From Anaerolineales bacterium (lineage in GTDB: Bacteria > Chloroflexota > Anaerolineae > CG2-30-64-16): a stretch of DNA of 56,806 nucleotides. The position numbers were made by a program, and so were the translations under genes. This document shows, one piece after another, positions 42,083-51,455 of the stretch (positions are counted from its first letter, which is position 1; every line of letters begins with the position of its first letter). Below the pieces are notes generated by a model. It saw only the letters and a list, made by a program, of their open reading frames with translations. It was not told the origin of the DNA and made no database searches. The stretch covers positions 1-56,806 of the forward strand of contig JADGQF010000003.1 of NCBI GenBank assembly GCA_017882045.1. Reading direction: 5' to 3'.

Positions 42083-42754
42083 TTGATCAAGATTGCCCCG
42101 TCCATACTCTCGGCGGATTTTGCCAGGCTTGGCGAGATGGTGCGCGAGGCTGAGGCCGGAGGCGCCGACTACATTCACGTCGACGTGATGGACGGTCATT
42201 TCGTGCCCAACATCACCATTGGGCCGCTGGTAGCCGGAGCCGTGCGCCAGGTCACCACGCTGCCGATGGACGTGCACCTGATGATCGAGGCGCCCGAGCG
42301 CTACCTGGAAGCATTTGCCAGGGCCGGCGCCAGCATCCTGACCGTTCACGTGGAAACATGCCCGCATCTGCACCGCACCGTAGAACAGATCAGGGAACTG
42401 GGCGTGAAACCGGGCGTGACTTTGAACCCGGCTACTTCCCTTGACACGCTCTTTGAGATCCTGCCTTACGTCGACCAGGTGCTGGTCATGACGGTCAATC
42501 CGGGCTTCGGCGGGCAGAGCTACATTCCGACGATGACCGCCAAGGTAGCGCGCCTGGCCTCGATGATCGCCGCGCGCGCGCCACATGTCGAAATCGAGGT
42601 GGACGGCGGCATCGATACGGATACGGTTCGCGCGGTGGTACGCGCCGGAGCGCGCGTGTTGGTGGCCGGGACCGCCGTCTTCCATCATGCGGAGGGCATT
42701 GCGGCCGGCATTGCCGCCCTGCGGTTGGCAGCGCAGCAGACGCTTTCGATCTGA
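42083..42754 (+). CDS. rpe: Ribulose-phosphate 3-epimerase
   Basis: 223 residues, TIM-barrel enzyme of the pentose phosphate pathway. KIAPSILSADFARLG, HVDVMDGHFVPN, VHLMIEAPERY, MTVNPGFGGQ and EVDGGI give the metal and substrate ligands. I take the TTG at 42083 as start because the homologous N-terminus begins IKIAPS and GGGGTGA lies just upstream; GTG at 42074 or ATG at 42035 are possible in the same frame. Confidence 0.95.
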   Translation: MIKIAPSILSADFARLGEMVREAEAGGADYIHVDVMDGHFVPNITIGPLVAGAVRQVTTLPMDVHLMIEAPERYLEAFARAGASILTVHVETCPHLHRTVEQIRELGVKPGVTLNPATSLDTLFEILPYVDQVLVMTVNPGFGGQSYIPTMTAKVARLASMIAARAPHVEIEVDGGIDTDTVRAVVRAGARVLVAGTAVFHHAEGIAAGIAALRLAAQQTLSI

Positions 42755-42756
42755 CC

Positions 42757-42834
42757 GGGGGTTTAAAAGAAACCCCTGGGTTAAAAAGAAACCGGGGTTC
42801 CAGCGGGAGGTTGTCCCGCAGAGACCCGGTCTCT
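42757..42834. repeat. Cluster of inverted repeats between convergent rpe and rpmB
   Basis: GGGGTTT-aaaag-AAACCCC (42758-42776), GCGGGA-5 nt-TCCCGC (42803-42819), and AGAGACC-c-GGTCTCT (42820-42834). Probably serves as a two-way transcription barrier, though U-tracts are weak. Confidence 0.7.
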
Positions 42835-42862
42835 AGTCCGGCCTACGTCGCCTTAAGAGCGC

Positions 42863-43045
42863 TCAGGCTGTCTTCTGCCTCGTTTTGAGGCATTTCGCGC
42901 AAAGGTAAAGGTGCTTTTGGACGCCATTCTCGACGACACGCACACGCTGCACATTTGTGTTCCAGCGGCGCTTGGTGTGGCGCATGGAATGGCTCACGTT
43001 ATTCCCAAATTGTGGCCCTTTACCGCAATTCTCACACTTGGCCAT
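42863..43045 (-). CDS. rpmB: Ribosomal protein L28, zinc-binding form
   Basis: 60 residues. CENCGKGPQFGNNVSHSMRH and LYLCAKCLKTRQ: two CxxC pairs give the zinc-ribbon (C+) form of L28. Start ATG at 43045 is preceded by AGGGGG. Single gene, convergent with rpe and divergent from asp23. A stem CCGAGCC-tgcct-GGCTCGG (forward 43087-43107) lies in its leader. Confidence 0.96.
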   Translation of the reverse strand: MAKCENCGKGPQFGNNVSHSMRHTKRRWNTNVQRVRVVENGVQKHLYLCAKCLKTRQKTA

Positions 43046-43184
43046 TGGTGTACCCCCTGGACGTTCTGAGTCATATACAAACTATGACCGAGCCAGGCAG
43101 GCTCGGCCACCACGGCATTGATGTTAGCATACGACAGAGATTCGTGCAAACTTGTTCCGAGCACTTCACACTGGGGATAGTCGC

Positions 43185-43553
43185 ATGACAGAAGAGAAAA
43201 GGCTGGGACGCATCGAGATTTCGCCTCACGCGATCGCGATCATTGCCGGGGACGCGGTTCTCAAGTGCTATGGCGTCGTCGGAATGGCGAGCAAAAACCT
43301 GATGGGCGGGATCGCCGACCTGCTGCAGCCCGATCGTTGGCAGAGAGGCGTCGACGTGCGCGTTCGTGACGGCAAGGTAGCCGTTGATCTCTATGTCATC
43401 ATCCAGTACGGAACGCGCATCTCAGAGGTGGCGCACGGTGTGATGAACGGCGTCAAGTACGCGTTGGAGCAGAGCCTCGGCGTACCGATCGCCGAGGTCA
43501 ACGTGCATGTCCAGGGGCTGCGTATACCCAGAGATACCAATGATCGAGGATAA
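43185..43553 (+). CDS. Asp23/Gls24 family protein (first copy)
   Basis: 122 residues. GRIEISPHAIAIIAGDAVLKCYGVVGMA and VAVDLYVIIQYGTRISEVAHGV mark the Asp23/YloU family, often membrane-anchored through a partner and linked to cell-envelope lipid enzymes. Four bases ahead of fakA, as yloU precedes yloV in Gram-positive bacteria. Start at 43185 with GGGGAT upstream. A related but divergent copy lies at 53393. Confidence 0.92.
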   Translation: MTEEKRLGRIEISPHAIAIIAGDAVLKCYGVVGMASKNLMGGIADLLQPDRWQRGVDVRVRDGKVAVDLYVIIQYGTRISEVAHGVMNGVKYALEQSLGVPIAEVNVHVQGLRIPRDTNDRG

Positions 43554-43556
43554 TAA

Positions 43557-45344
43557 GTGGTAGCATCAGACAGCCCCGCTGCTCGTGGGACATCCAGTCC
43601 CGACGATCGCGCGCAGGCCTCCAGTCAGGCGGTTAGCGTATTGAACGGCATTGCACTTCAGGAATTGCTGAACGCCGGCCTGGACTGGCTGGACCGGCAT
43701 CATGAGATCGTCAACGCGCTCAACGTCTTCCCCGTGCCGGACGGCGATACCGGCACCAATATGCTGCTGACGATGCGTTCGGCTTGCCAGGAGATAAAGG
43801 TCCAAGGCGCGCAAACGGTCAGCGATGTGGCGCGCGCAGCCGCGCACGGCGCCCTGATGGGCGCGCGTGGCAACTCGGGCGTGATCCTCTCCCAAATCCT
43901 GCGCGGCATCGCCCGGCGCCTGGATGGGGAGACCCTTCTGACCGGGCCGCGCTTTGCCGCCGCTTTGAGCGAGGGCAGCCGCATCGCCTACAAGGGCGTG
44001 AACAAGCCGGTGGAGGGTACCATCCTGACGGTGGTGCGGGAGGCTGCCGCGGCTGCCGAAAGCGCCTCGCATCTCAACCCCGATCTGCGCTTTGTACTCG
44101 AACGCACGTTGCGCGCGGCCGATGAATCCGTAGCCAACACTCCAAAGCTTTTGCCCATACTGGCTCAGACAGGCAAAGTGGATAGCGGCGGCAAAGGGCT
44201 CTACTTTATCCTAGAGGGCATGTGCCGGACCCTGTCGGGCGAGGCGGCGGTCAGCGTTGAGGCGCCGGCAAGCGTGGCCTCCGCCCCGCCGGTGACTACG
44301 GTGGCGCAGCCGGCAAAAGGGCGGCGTGAGCTGCCATCCCTCGCCTATGGTTTTGACGTGCAGTTCCTGCTCGAAGGACCTCAGTTGGACGTCAACGCGA
44401 TCCGAGAGCGTATCGTGTCGATGGGGGAATACGGCCTGGTAGAGGGCGACGGGAATCTGGTCAAGGTACACGTCCACGTTCCCGATCCCGGCGCGGTGCT
44501 CTCATACGCCGTCGGCCTGGGCTTCGTCACGGACGTGGTCGCCGAGAACATGGACGACATGTCCATCCCGGACATGCCCGCCGGCTATGACCCGGTGCCG
44601 CCGCGCTTCCAGGAAGCACAGGCGGCAGCCGAATCGATTCCTGCCGCGCCGCCGGCCGAGGAAATCGTCGAGGCAGTGGGTGTCGTTGTGGTGGCTCCGG
44701 GGCAGGGCCTGGGTCAGGTCTTTAAGAGCCTGGGCGCACAAGCTGTTATCTCCGGCGGCCAAACCATGAACCCGAGCACGCAGGAGTTGCTGCAGGCTAT
44801 CCACCGGGTCCCGAACCGGGAAATTATCATTCTGCCAAACAACAGTAACATCATCATGACTGCCCAACAGGCGCAATTGCTGGCGGCCGAGGCGGGCAGC
44901 GCCGCCAAGCAGGTAAGCGTCGTGCCAAGCAAGACCGTCCCGCAGGGCATCAGCGCGCTGCTGGCGCTCAACCCAAATGTTGACATGGCGCGCAATGTGC
45001 AGATCATGACGGCTGCCCTCGGCTACGTCCAGACGGGCGAGGTGACCATCGCCGTACACGATGCTCTCTTTGACGGTATTACGGTCCATTCCGGCGATAT
45101 CATCGGCCTGTTTAATGACGAGTTGACGGCCACCGGGCCGGACAGTGGCAGTGTCGTCAAGGTCCTGCTCGAACAGATGAACGCGGCAGACCTGGAAATC
45201 ATCACCCTGTACTACGGCCAACCGATCGCCGCCAGCCAGGCCGAAAGCCTGCGCACTGATTTGGGCGAGCTCTACCCCGATCAGGAGATCGAGGTCGTAG
45301 ACGGCGGACAACCGTTTTATCATTATATTATCTCAGCCGAGTAA
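43557..45344 (+). CDS. fakA: Fatty acid kinase catalytic subunit FakA (DAK/YloV family)
   Basis: 595 residues. N-terminal DhaL-type kinase domain with NVFPVPDGDTGTNMLLTM and GARGNSGVILSQILRG, a middle region, and the C-terminal domain (PQGISALLALNPNVDMA). Phosphorylates exogenous fatty acids bound to FakB (DegV). GTG start after GAGGA. FakB follows in the next gene. The central 280-330 segment has a CxCx-free linker with Pro/Ala runs. Confidence 0.95.
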   Translation: MVASDSPAARGTSSPDDRAQASSQAVSVLNGIALQELLNAGLDWLDRHHEIVNALNVFPVPDGDTGTNMLLTMRSACQEIKVQGAQTVSDVARAAAHGALMGARGNSGVILSQILRGIARRLDGETLLTGPRFAAALSEGSRIAYKGVNKPVEGTILTVVREAAAAAESASHLNPDLRFVLERTLRAADESVANTPKLLPILAQTGKVDSGGKGLYFILEGMCRTLSGEAAVSVEAPASVASAPPVTTVAQPAKGRRELPSLAYGFDVQFLLEGPQLDVNAIRERIVSMGEYGLVEGDGNLVKVHVHVPDPGAVLSYAVGLGFVTDVVAENMDDMSIPDMPAGYDPVPPRFQEAQAAAESIPAAPPAEEIVEAVGVVVVAPGQGLGQVFKSLGAQAVISGGQTMNPSTQELLQAIHRVPNREIIILPNNSNIIMTAQQAQLLAAEAGSAAKQVSVVPSKTVPQGISALLALNPNVDMARNVQIMTAALGYVQTGEVTIAVHDALFDGITVHSGDIIGLFNDELTATGPDSGSVVKVLLEQMNAADLEIITLYYGQPIAASQAESLRTDLGELYPDQEIEVVDGGQPFYHYIISAE

Positions 45345-45348
45345 TCAT

Positions 45349-46197
45349 GTGCCACCAGTTAAAATTGTAACCGATAGCAACGCCTATTTACCTGACGGCC
45401 GTGCCGTTGGCGATCTGGGCATCGAAGTGGTGCCGCTCACCATCCGCGTCGGCCAGCATACCTACCAGGAAGGGGTCAGCATCGCTCATGAGACCCTCCT
45501 GCGCAAGCTTGCCCAAGACCCGAAGTCCGTGTCGGTCGAGGCGCCCAGCGAGGGCGAGGTCGCGGCCATGTACAAGCGCCTGGGGCGGACCACGGATAAG
45601 ATCGTCGCGATCCATCTTTCCGGCGCATTGAACGACATTGTCGAGGTCTCGCATGCCGCCGCGCAGGGATTCTTGGGGCGGCAGCGCATCATCATCCTTG
45701 ACACAGCCACCACGTCCGTGGGCCTGGGCCTGATCGTCGAGGCGGCCGCCAGGGCCGCCGCCGAAGAGGCGCCACAGGCCGAGATCGTGCGCATCGTGCG
45801 GGGGATGATCCCGCACATGTATGCCCTCTTCTTTTCCGACACGCTCGATTACCTGGAATCGTGGGGCAGGTTGGGCTCGGCACAGGCGCTCCTTGGGACC
45901 ATGCTGGACCTGAAGCCCGTCTCCACCATGGAAGATGGCAACCTCCTGCCGATCGAAAAAGTGCGCAACTACACTCGCGCGGTGGACAAGCTCTACGACT
46001 TCATCATCGAGTTCTCGCACATCGAGCAACTATACATTCTTCAGCGCGGCTTTGAAACGGAAGCCGCCCAACTGCTCGAGCGACTGGAAATTGTCTTCCC
46101 CAACCGCGAGTTCCCGGTCATCGGTTACCCGCCGTCGTTGGCCGTGCACATCGGTCCTAAGGCTATGGGCATCATGGTCTACGAGGGGAATCGATAA
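45349..46197 (+). CDS. DegV family fatty-acid-binding protein (FakB-type)
   Basis: 282 residues. IVTDSNAYLP start, HLSGALNDIVEVSHAA and ILDTATTSVGLGLIVEAA in the lipid-binding core, typical DegV fold. With fakA it forms a fatty acid kinase that feeds phospholipid synthesis. GTG start, five bases after the fakA stop. Confidence 0.93.
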   Translation: MPPVKIVTDSNAYLPDGRAVGDLGIEVVPLTIRVGQHTYQEGVSIAHETLLRKLAQDPKSVSVEAPSEGEVAAMYKRLGRTTDKIVAIHLSGALNDIVEVSHAAAQGFLGRQRIIILDTATTSVGLGLIVEAAARAAAEEAPQAEIVRIVRGMIPHMYALFFSDTLDYLESWGRLGSAQALLGTMLDLKPVSTMEDGNLLPIEKVRNYTRAVDKLYDFIIEFSHIEQLYILQRGFETEAAQLLERLEIVFPNREFPVIGYPPSLAVHIGPKAMGIMVYEGNR

Positions 46198-46212
46198 AGG
46201 CTACTACTCACT

Positions 46213-49200
46213 ATGGATAATGCATTCTCTCGTCTCGCGAAAGTGATCGGCCTGGAGCGCAAGCAAGGCTACCGCAACAAGGCCGTGATCGGTGGCGTGG
46301 ACAAGTTCGCCAGCCGCTGGGAGGCTGATGCGCGTGCCGAAACGGCTGACCAGGCAGCAGTGACTGAGATCGTCGCTTTGCTCATCGGCTACTCGGCTAT
46401 GACTGATTCTGCCTCCAGGGAGCGCATCATCGAGCAAGTCGTACGCCGGCTGCACGACGTCTCGCCCGGCGCAGCGGCCGGCGCCGCGCCGGGCGCGGAA
46501 CAGGCGGGAGCGCCTGCGACGTCGGCCCGCCCCGCCCCGCGGGCGCGTGGCGCTGCAGTGGCGCCGTCTGAAGCCCCGGCTGAGGGCGCAGGCAAGCCGT
46601 TTGCGCGGCCCATGCCGCGGCAGCGTCCGGCCGAAAGCCGCCCGCTGCCCACTCGTCCGGCGCCCAACGTGCCGGCCCGACCGGGGCCGGCTGCCCCGGA
46701 AATAGCCGAGCCGGCGCCTTCGTCCGGCGGGCCGGCAGCGGCAGCAAGCTCGGCCGCGCCGGAACCGGACCTCAACCTCGAAGAATGGGGCCTGCCATCT
46801 GCTCCGACTCCCGCTCCGGCTCCTGCCGCCGGATCGGCCGGCCCGCTGGCTGAGCCGCGCGTTGGCGAGGCCGGCAAAACCGAATCTGCAGCCGAGCCGG
46901 CCCAGCGAGCAGAGCGACCGCCCATCAGCAAGCCGGCGCCTGCCCGCAGCAAGCCGGAGCGAACTCCCCTGGCCGGGCAAACGCCGCAGGCGCAGCCAAA
47001 GCCCCGGCCCGAGCAAGAGCCCGTTCTGACGCCCGACCCACCGCCTGCCCTCGCCCCGGATCAACTCGTGGCCCGCGATGCGGATGATCTCTCTGCTCCC
47101 GGGCAGGAGGGCCAGGAGGACCACCGGGACGACGAAGGTGGTCAGGGTGACTACGGCGGTCCAGGTAACCAGGGCTACCAGGATCACGAAGGCTATGTGG
47201 ACAACGGGGGCAACGAGGGATACGAGGGCAACGAAAGGGAATTGGCGTCCGCCCCGGACTGGGCTCCGAGCCGGCAGCTACGCGCGGCCGGGGGTGGAGC
47301 GGAGGGCGCGCCGCCGCAACCCGGCAGCCGCGGCCTCGACGCGCCCGTCACCCGCCTGCCCGGCGTCGGGCCCAGTTTTGCCGAGAAGCTGGCAAAAATC
47401 GGCGTGCAGTCAGTGCGCGATCTGCTCTACCTGCTGCCGCGTCGTTACGACGATTTCAGCGCCCTGCGTACCATCGACAAGCTGCGCTATGGCGAAGAAG
47501 TCACGGTGATCGGCACCATCTGGGATGTTAAGAGCCGCACGATCGGCGAAAATCGGAAACTAACCATGGCTGTGGTGGGCGACGGCACCGGTGAGTTGCA
47601 GGTCACCTGGTTCAACCCGTTTGTCGAACGGCAGTTGCACATCGGGCATGCCTTTGTCTTCAGCGGCACGATAGATAATTTCCGCGGCCGCCTGGTAATG
47701 AGCAATCCGGAATTTGAGACTCTCGATCGTGAGCAGGTAAGCACGGGGCGCTTGGTGCCCGTCTACCCACTCACGGCGGGGCTCAGCGGGCGCTGGCTGC
47801 GCAAGATCATGAACCTCGCGGTCAACCAATGGGCCGCAGCCATGCCCGATTTCCTGCCCGAACGCATCCGCAAGAGCGCCGACCTGCTCTCACGCTCGGC
47901 TGCCCTGGCGCAGATCCACTTTCCGGATAGCCACGATTCGCTGGCGGCGGCCCACCGGCGGCTGAGCTTCGACGAGTTCCTGGTGCTTCAACTCGGCGTG
48001 TTGAGCAACCGGCAGCGTTTCCGCGGCACACCGGCCCGGACCCTATGTGCCGATGAGAACGTGTTAGCGCCCTTCCTGAACTCGCTGCCTTTCAGTCTGA
48101 CGGGCGCCCAGCGCCAGGCCTTGGCGGAGATCGCGGCGGACCTCACGCAGACTCAGCCGATGGGCCGCTTGCTGCAAGGTGACGTGGGCTCGGGCAAGAC
48201 CGCGGTGGCAGCGGCTGCGCTGTGGGCCGCAGTGGCTGACGGCGCCCAGGGCGCGATCATGGCCCCGACTGAGATCCTGGCCGAGCAGCACGCGCGCTCC
48301 CTTGAGAAGATGTTCGCCGGGCTGGCCCGGCCAGGCACCGATCATCCGGTGCGTATCGGCCTACTGACCGGGCGCCAGCGCAAGGCGGAGCGAGACGAAA
48401 CCCTGGCTGCGCTGGCAGCCGGCGAGATCGACATTGCAGTCGGCACCCACGCGCTCATCCAGGACGAGGTGACCTTCCGTGACCTGGCGCTGGCCGTCGT
48501 CGATGAACAGCATCGATTCGGCGTCGAGCAGCGCGCCGCTCTGCGTCAGAAGGGCATCCAACCGCACATGCTTGTCATGAGCGCTACGCCGATCCCGCGC
48601 TCGTTGGCGCTGACCATCTACGGTGACCTGGATGTGTCGGTTATTAATGAGATGCCGGCCGGGCGCACTCCCATCCGCACCCGTTGGATGACTTCGACGC
48701 AACGCGAACGAGCCTACGATTTCATTCGCCGGCAGATAGCAACCGGCAGGCAAGCCTTCATCATCTATCCGCTGGTCGAAAGCTCCGAACAAAGCGAAGC
48801 CAAGGCCGCGGTGGACGAGCACGCGCGCCTGAAGAAGGACATTTTCCCCGACCTACGCCTCGGCTTGCTTCATGGCCGTCTGAGGGGTGAGGAAAAGGAC
48901 GCGGTCATGCGCGCCTTCGCCGCCGGCGAGCTGGATATTCTCGTGGCCACGTCTGTGGTGGAAGTCGGCATTGACGTGCCCAATGCCACGGTGATCATGA
49001 TCGAGGGCGCGGAGCGCTTCGGCCTGGCCCAGTTGCACCAGTTCCGCGGGCGGGTCGGGCGCGGCGAGTACCAGTCGTACTGTATCCTTATCTCGGACGC
49101 GGGCGCCGGCGATAGCGCCCAGCGCTTGCAAGCCCTGGAGACCAGCAACGACGGCTTCGCGCTGGCTCAGACCGACCTGGATATGCGCGGTCCTGGGGAC

Positions 49201-49392
49201 TTCTTCGGGACCCGGCAGAGCGGCTTGCCGCCTCTGCAAATGGCGCAGCTCAGCGATCTGCGCACCCTGGAAGCGGCACGCGCCGCCGCTCAAGAACTGT
49301 TCGCGGTTGATCCCCAGCTCTCACGTCCCGAGCACCGTGCCCTGGCTGCGCAGGTGGCGGAGTTCTGGCACGGCGCGGGAGACGCGAGTTAA
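46213..49392 (+). CDS. recG: ATP-dependent DNA helicase RecG with a long disordered N-terminal region
   Basis: 1059 residues, versus about 690-830 for usual RecG. Residues 1-85 form a small helical domain (KVIGLERKQGYRNKAVIGGVD). About 85-300 is Pro/Ala/Arg rich, 300-345 is a Gly/Asp/Glu/Tyr/Gln-rich patch (GQGDYGGPGNQGYQDHEGY), both likely disordered. The wedge domain begins about 380 (LPGVGPSFAEKLAKIGVQS). Helicase motifs: GDVGSGKTAVAAAALW (~656), DEQHRFG, MSATPIPRSLALT, VVEVGIDVPNATVI and QFRGRVGR. Rescues stalled forks and branches. The 16-base gap after the fakB gene suggests cotranscription. Confidence 0.95.
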   Translation: MDNAFSRLAKVIGLERKQGYRNKAVIGGVDKFASRWEADARAETADQAAVTEIVALLIGYSAMTDSASRERIIEQVVRRLHDVSPGAAAGAAPGAEQAGAPATSARPAPRARGAAVAPSEAPAEGAGKPFARPMPRQRPAESRPLPTRPAPNVPARPGPAAPEIAEPAPSSGGPAAAASSAAPEPDLNLEEWGLPSAPTPAPAPAAGSAGPLAEPRVGEAGKTESAAEPAQRAERPPISKPAPARSKPERTPLAGQTPQAQPKPRPEQEPVLTPDPPPALAPDQLVARDADDLSAPGQEGQEDHRDDEGGQGDYGGPGNQGYQDHEGYVDNGGNEGYEGNERELASAPDWAPSRQLRAAGGGAEGAPPQPGSRGLDAPVTRLPGVGPSFAEKLAKIGVQSVRDLLYLLPRRYDDFSALRTIDKLRYGEEVTVIGTIWDVKSRTIGENRKLTMAVVGDGTGELQVTWFNPFVERQLHIGHAFVFSGTIDNFRGRLVMSNPEFETLDREQVSTGRLVPVYPLTAGLSGRWLRKIMNLAVNQWAAAMPDFLPERIRKSADLLSRSAALAQIHFPDSHDSLAAAHRRLSFDEFLVLQLGVLSNRQRFRGTPARTLCADENVLAPFLNSLPFSLTGAQRQALAEIAADLTQTQPMGRLLQGDVGSGKTAVAAAALWAAVADGAQGAIMAPTEILAEQHARSLEKMFAGLARPGTDHPVRIGLLTGRQRKAERDETLAALAAGEIDIAVGTHALIQDEVTFRDLALAVVDEQHRFGVEQRAALRQKGIQPHMLVMSATPIPRSLALTIYGDLDVSVINEMPAGRTPIRTRWMTSTQRERAYDFIRRQIATGRQAFIIYPLVESSEQSEAKAAVDEHARLKKDIFPDLRLGLLHGRLRGEEKDAVMRAFAAGELDILVATSVVEVGIDVPNATVIMIEGAERFGLAQLHQFRGRVGRGEYQSYCILISDAGAGDSAQRLQALETSNDGFALAQTDLDMRGPGDFFGTRQSGLPPLQMAQLSDLRTLEAARAAAQELFAVDPQLSRPEHRALAAQVAEFWHGAGDAS

Positions 49393-49398
49393 GAGGTA

Positions 49399-49929
49399 AT
49401 GATGATTCGAGCGGTATACGCCGGCACCTTCGACCCGATCCACAACGGCCATATTGATATCGCCACGCGCACCAGCGCTCTTTTCGACGAGCTGGTCGTC
49501 GCGATCTACGACGCGTCGCCCAAGTCGTTGCTCTTCGAGACGCGGCAGCGCGTGGCGCTGGCCGAGCAAGCGCTGCGCCATCTGCCCAACGTCAACGTGG
49601 TCGCGTACCGCGGTCTGACCGTGAGTTTCGCCCGAGAAATCGGCGCCAAAGTCATGGTGCGCGGGCTGCGAGCCATTTCCGATTTTGAGTTCGAGTTCCA
49701 GATGGCCCTCACGAACAAGAAGCTGGCGCCCGAGATCGAATTCATCAGCCTGATGACCAGCCTGGAGCATGCCTATCTCAGCTCCTCGATCCTCAAAGAG
49801 GTCGCCATGTTGGGGGGCGACATCTCAGCCCTGGCGCCGTTGCCCGTTCAGGAAGCCCTACGTTCTCGCTTCGCCGAGCTGGGCCACAACGCCCGCAATG
49901 TCGTGCCAATGGTTACCTCCCGCGATTGA
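49399..49929 (+). CDS. coaD: Phosphopantetheine adenylyltransferase
   Basis: 176 residues. [13 protein letters not shown] nucleotide motif, [16 protein letters not shown] and [11 protein letters not shown]; next-to-last step of CoA synthesis. Two tandem ATGs after AAGAGGTA. It starts six bases after recG. Confidence 0.96.
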   Translation: MMIRAVYAGTFDPIHNGHIDIATRTSALFDELVVAIYDASPKSLLFETRQRVALAEQALRHLPNVNVVAYRGLTVSFAREIGAKVMVRGLRAISDFEFEFQMALTNKKLAPEIEFISLMTSLEHAYLSSSILKEVAMLGGDISALAPLPVQEALRSRFAELGHNARNVVPMVTSRD

Positions 49930-49945
49930 CAAAGACAGGTGCGCC

Positions 49946-50422
49946 GTGGATATCTCAAGTCTGATCAACCGACTGGACACATTGCTGCAGCACTCGGTGC
50001 GCGTGCCGGCGAGCGGCCGTTTACTGATTGAGGAAGCCGCGGTTCGGCAAATTCTGGCGGAGATGCGGGCCGCCGTGCCGGACGAAGTACGCATGGGCCA
50101 GCGGATCGCAGGCGAACGCGAGAAAATCCTTGCCGACGCGCGCGCCCAGGCCCATCGCATCCTGGAAGAGGCACATGCGCAGGCGATGAGCCGCGTCGAT
50201 GACCAGGGCATGGTGCAGGCAGCGCGCGAGCGTGCACGCTCCATCATCGCCGAGGCCGAGCAGCGCGCGAGCGCTCTGCAAGCGCAGGCTAACCAATACA
50301 TTCTCACTCAACTCAATAACCTCGAGCAACGTCTGCAGCGAGTCCTGCGCGAGCTACAAGCCGGGCAACGTGTCCTGACCCAAGAAGCGCCGGGGGGCGA
50401 TCAGCCAAAAACGGGCCGCTGA
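49946..50422 (+). CDS. Coiled-coil protein, ATP-synthase-b/DivIVA-like in shape
   Basis: 158 residues from the GTG at 49946 (AGG about 9 bases upstream), 16 bases after coaD. Composed mostly of charged heptad-type helices (EREKILADARAQAHRILEEAH; RARSIIAEAEQRASALQAQ). No signal or membrane helix. Resembles Actinobacteria/Chloroflexi genes that follow coaD and hold a DivIVA/SepF-like role, but I cannot assign one. It ends 26 bases before the strong promoter at 50425-50453. Confidence 0.75.
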   Translation: MDISSLINRLDTLLQHSVRVPASGRLLIEEAAVRQILAEMRAAVPDEVRMGQRIAGEREKILADARAQAHRILEEAHAQAMSRVDDQGMVQAARERARSIIAEAEQRASALQAQANQYILTQLNNLEQRLQRVLRELQAGQRVLTQEAPGGDQPKTGR

Positions 50423-50424
50423 AG

Positions 50425-50453
50425 TTGACAGTTGACCCGCTCTGGCCTATAAT
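50425..50453 (+). promoter_or_regulatory. Consensus sigma-70 promoter of yceD-rpmF
   Basis: TTGACA (50425-50430), 17-bp spacer, TATAAT (50448-50453): exact consensus at both boxes and spacing. The expected start is near 50460, giving a leader of about 66 nt. Confidence 0.9.
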
Positions 50454-50525
50454 TCTTTCTTGCTTTGCGTTGGGCAGCGACCAGGACCGTTCGGAGGATC
50501 GCTCCAGCGACCTTGAACTTTGAAA

Positions 50526-51110
50526 ATGGCGAATGTTACCGTGACCGAAAAAGTGATCTTTAATGTAGCCCAATTATTGAAGGAACCGGTCGGTGCGACG
50601 CGCAATCACCTCGTCGACGCCGATCTGCAGGACCTGGTGCCCGACACCGAGCTAAATCAAGGCCCGGACGAGCCCAGGGTTTCCTTGACCGGTCCGCTGC
50701 GGCTGATGCATGTGACTGACGGCGTGTTGGTCCAGGGTGACCTGAGCGCGCTGGTAACGATGCCCTGCGTGCGCTGTTTGGAACCGGTCAGAGTGCCGCT
50801 TAACGTGGCAGTAGAAGAGACATTCGAGCCGACGATCGATCTCATCACCGGTCAGTCGGTGCGGCCCGAGGAGGAAGAGCGGGCCCTCTGGATCGACGAA
50901 CATCACATTCTTGACCTCCAAGAAGTACTGCGCCAGGATGTTTTGGTAGCCATTCCCGTACACGTTGTGTGTCGCCCGGATTGCCGGGGCCTGTGCGCGA
51001 CTTGTGGGAAGAACCTGAACGAAGGGGATTGCGACTGCCAGTCAGAGCCGGATCCGCGCTGGGCAGCTTTGCAGGAACTACTGGAAGATACAAAAGACAA
51101 AGAGAAATGA
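50526..51110 (+). CDS. DUF177/YceD family protein
   Basis: 194 residues. C-terminal CRPDCRGLCATCGKNLNEGDCDC cysteine motif and MPCVRCLEPVRVPL in the middle, both YceD marks; needed for 23S rRNA accumulation in plants and bacteria, always next to rpmF. The ATG at 50526 has no good ribosome site; an in-frame TTG lies at 50520. Confidence 0.9.
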   Translation: MANVTVTEKVIFNVAQLLKEPVGATRNHLVDADLQDLVPDTELNQGPDEPRVSLTGPLRLMHVTDGVLVQGDLSALVTMPCVRCLEPVRVPLNVAVEETFEPTIDLITGQSVRPEEEERALWIDEHHILDLQEVLRQDVLVAIPVHVVCRPDCRGLCATCGKNLNEGDCDCQSEPDPRWAALQELLEDTKDKEK

Positions 51111-51124
51111 AGGAGTAACGTACC

Positions 51125-51322
51125 GTGCCACCTCTCCCAAAACGTAAGTTATCTAAGGCCCGCAAAGGCCGCCGCCGCGCGAACGACGCCCTGACCCCAA
51201 TGAACCTCGTGGCGTGCCCGCAATGCGGTGCTCTGCGTCCGCCGCATATCGTGTGCCCGGAATGCGGCACCTACCGCGGTGAGACTGTGATCGCCACCAA
51301 AGAGGAAAAGAAGAAAGAGTGA
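51125..51322 (+). CDS. rpmF: Ribosomal protein L32
   Basis: 65 residues, GTG start with AGGAG about 9 bases upstream. PKRKLSKARKGRRRAN at the N-terminus and zinc-ribbon pairs CPQCGALRPPHIVCPECG. 14 bases after yceD; the usual yceD-rpmF pair, followed here by the fatty acid genes fabD and fabG. Confidence 0.96.
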   Translation: MPPLPKRKLSKARKGRRRANDALTPMNLVACPQCGALRPPHIVCPECGTYRGETVIATKEEKKKE

Positions 51323-51351
51323 CAGGCTGCTGTGCCTGGTTGATTGTGACG

Positions 51352-51392
51352 GGCTGCGGACGGTCCCGCAGCCGGCGGTCCCGCAGCGGGAC
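51352..51392. repeat. Hairpins and a 15-bp direct repeat after rpmF
   Basis: GGCTGCGG-6 nt-CCGCAGCC (51352-51373) and GTCCCGC-a-GCGGGAC (51378-51392). CGGTCCCGCAGC also recurs directly at 51361-51372 and 51376-51387. These precede the stem-loop at 51456. Confidence 0.7.
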
Positions 51393-51455
51393 GTGCGCTC
51401 AGCCGGGCGCCAGAGCAGCGGTCAGCGGCCCGGCAATCCTCGCCCACGCAGAAAC

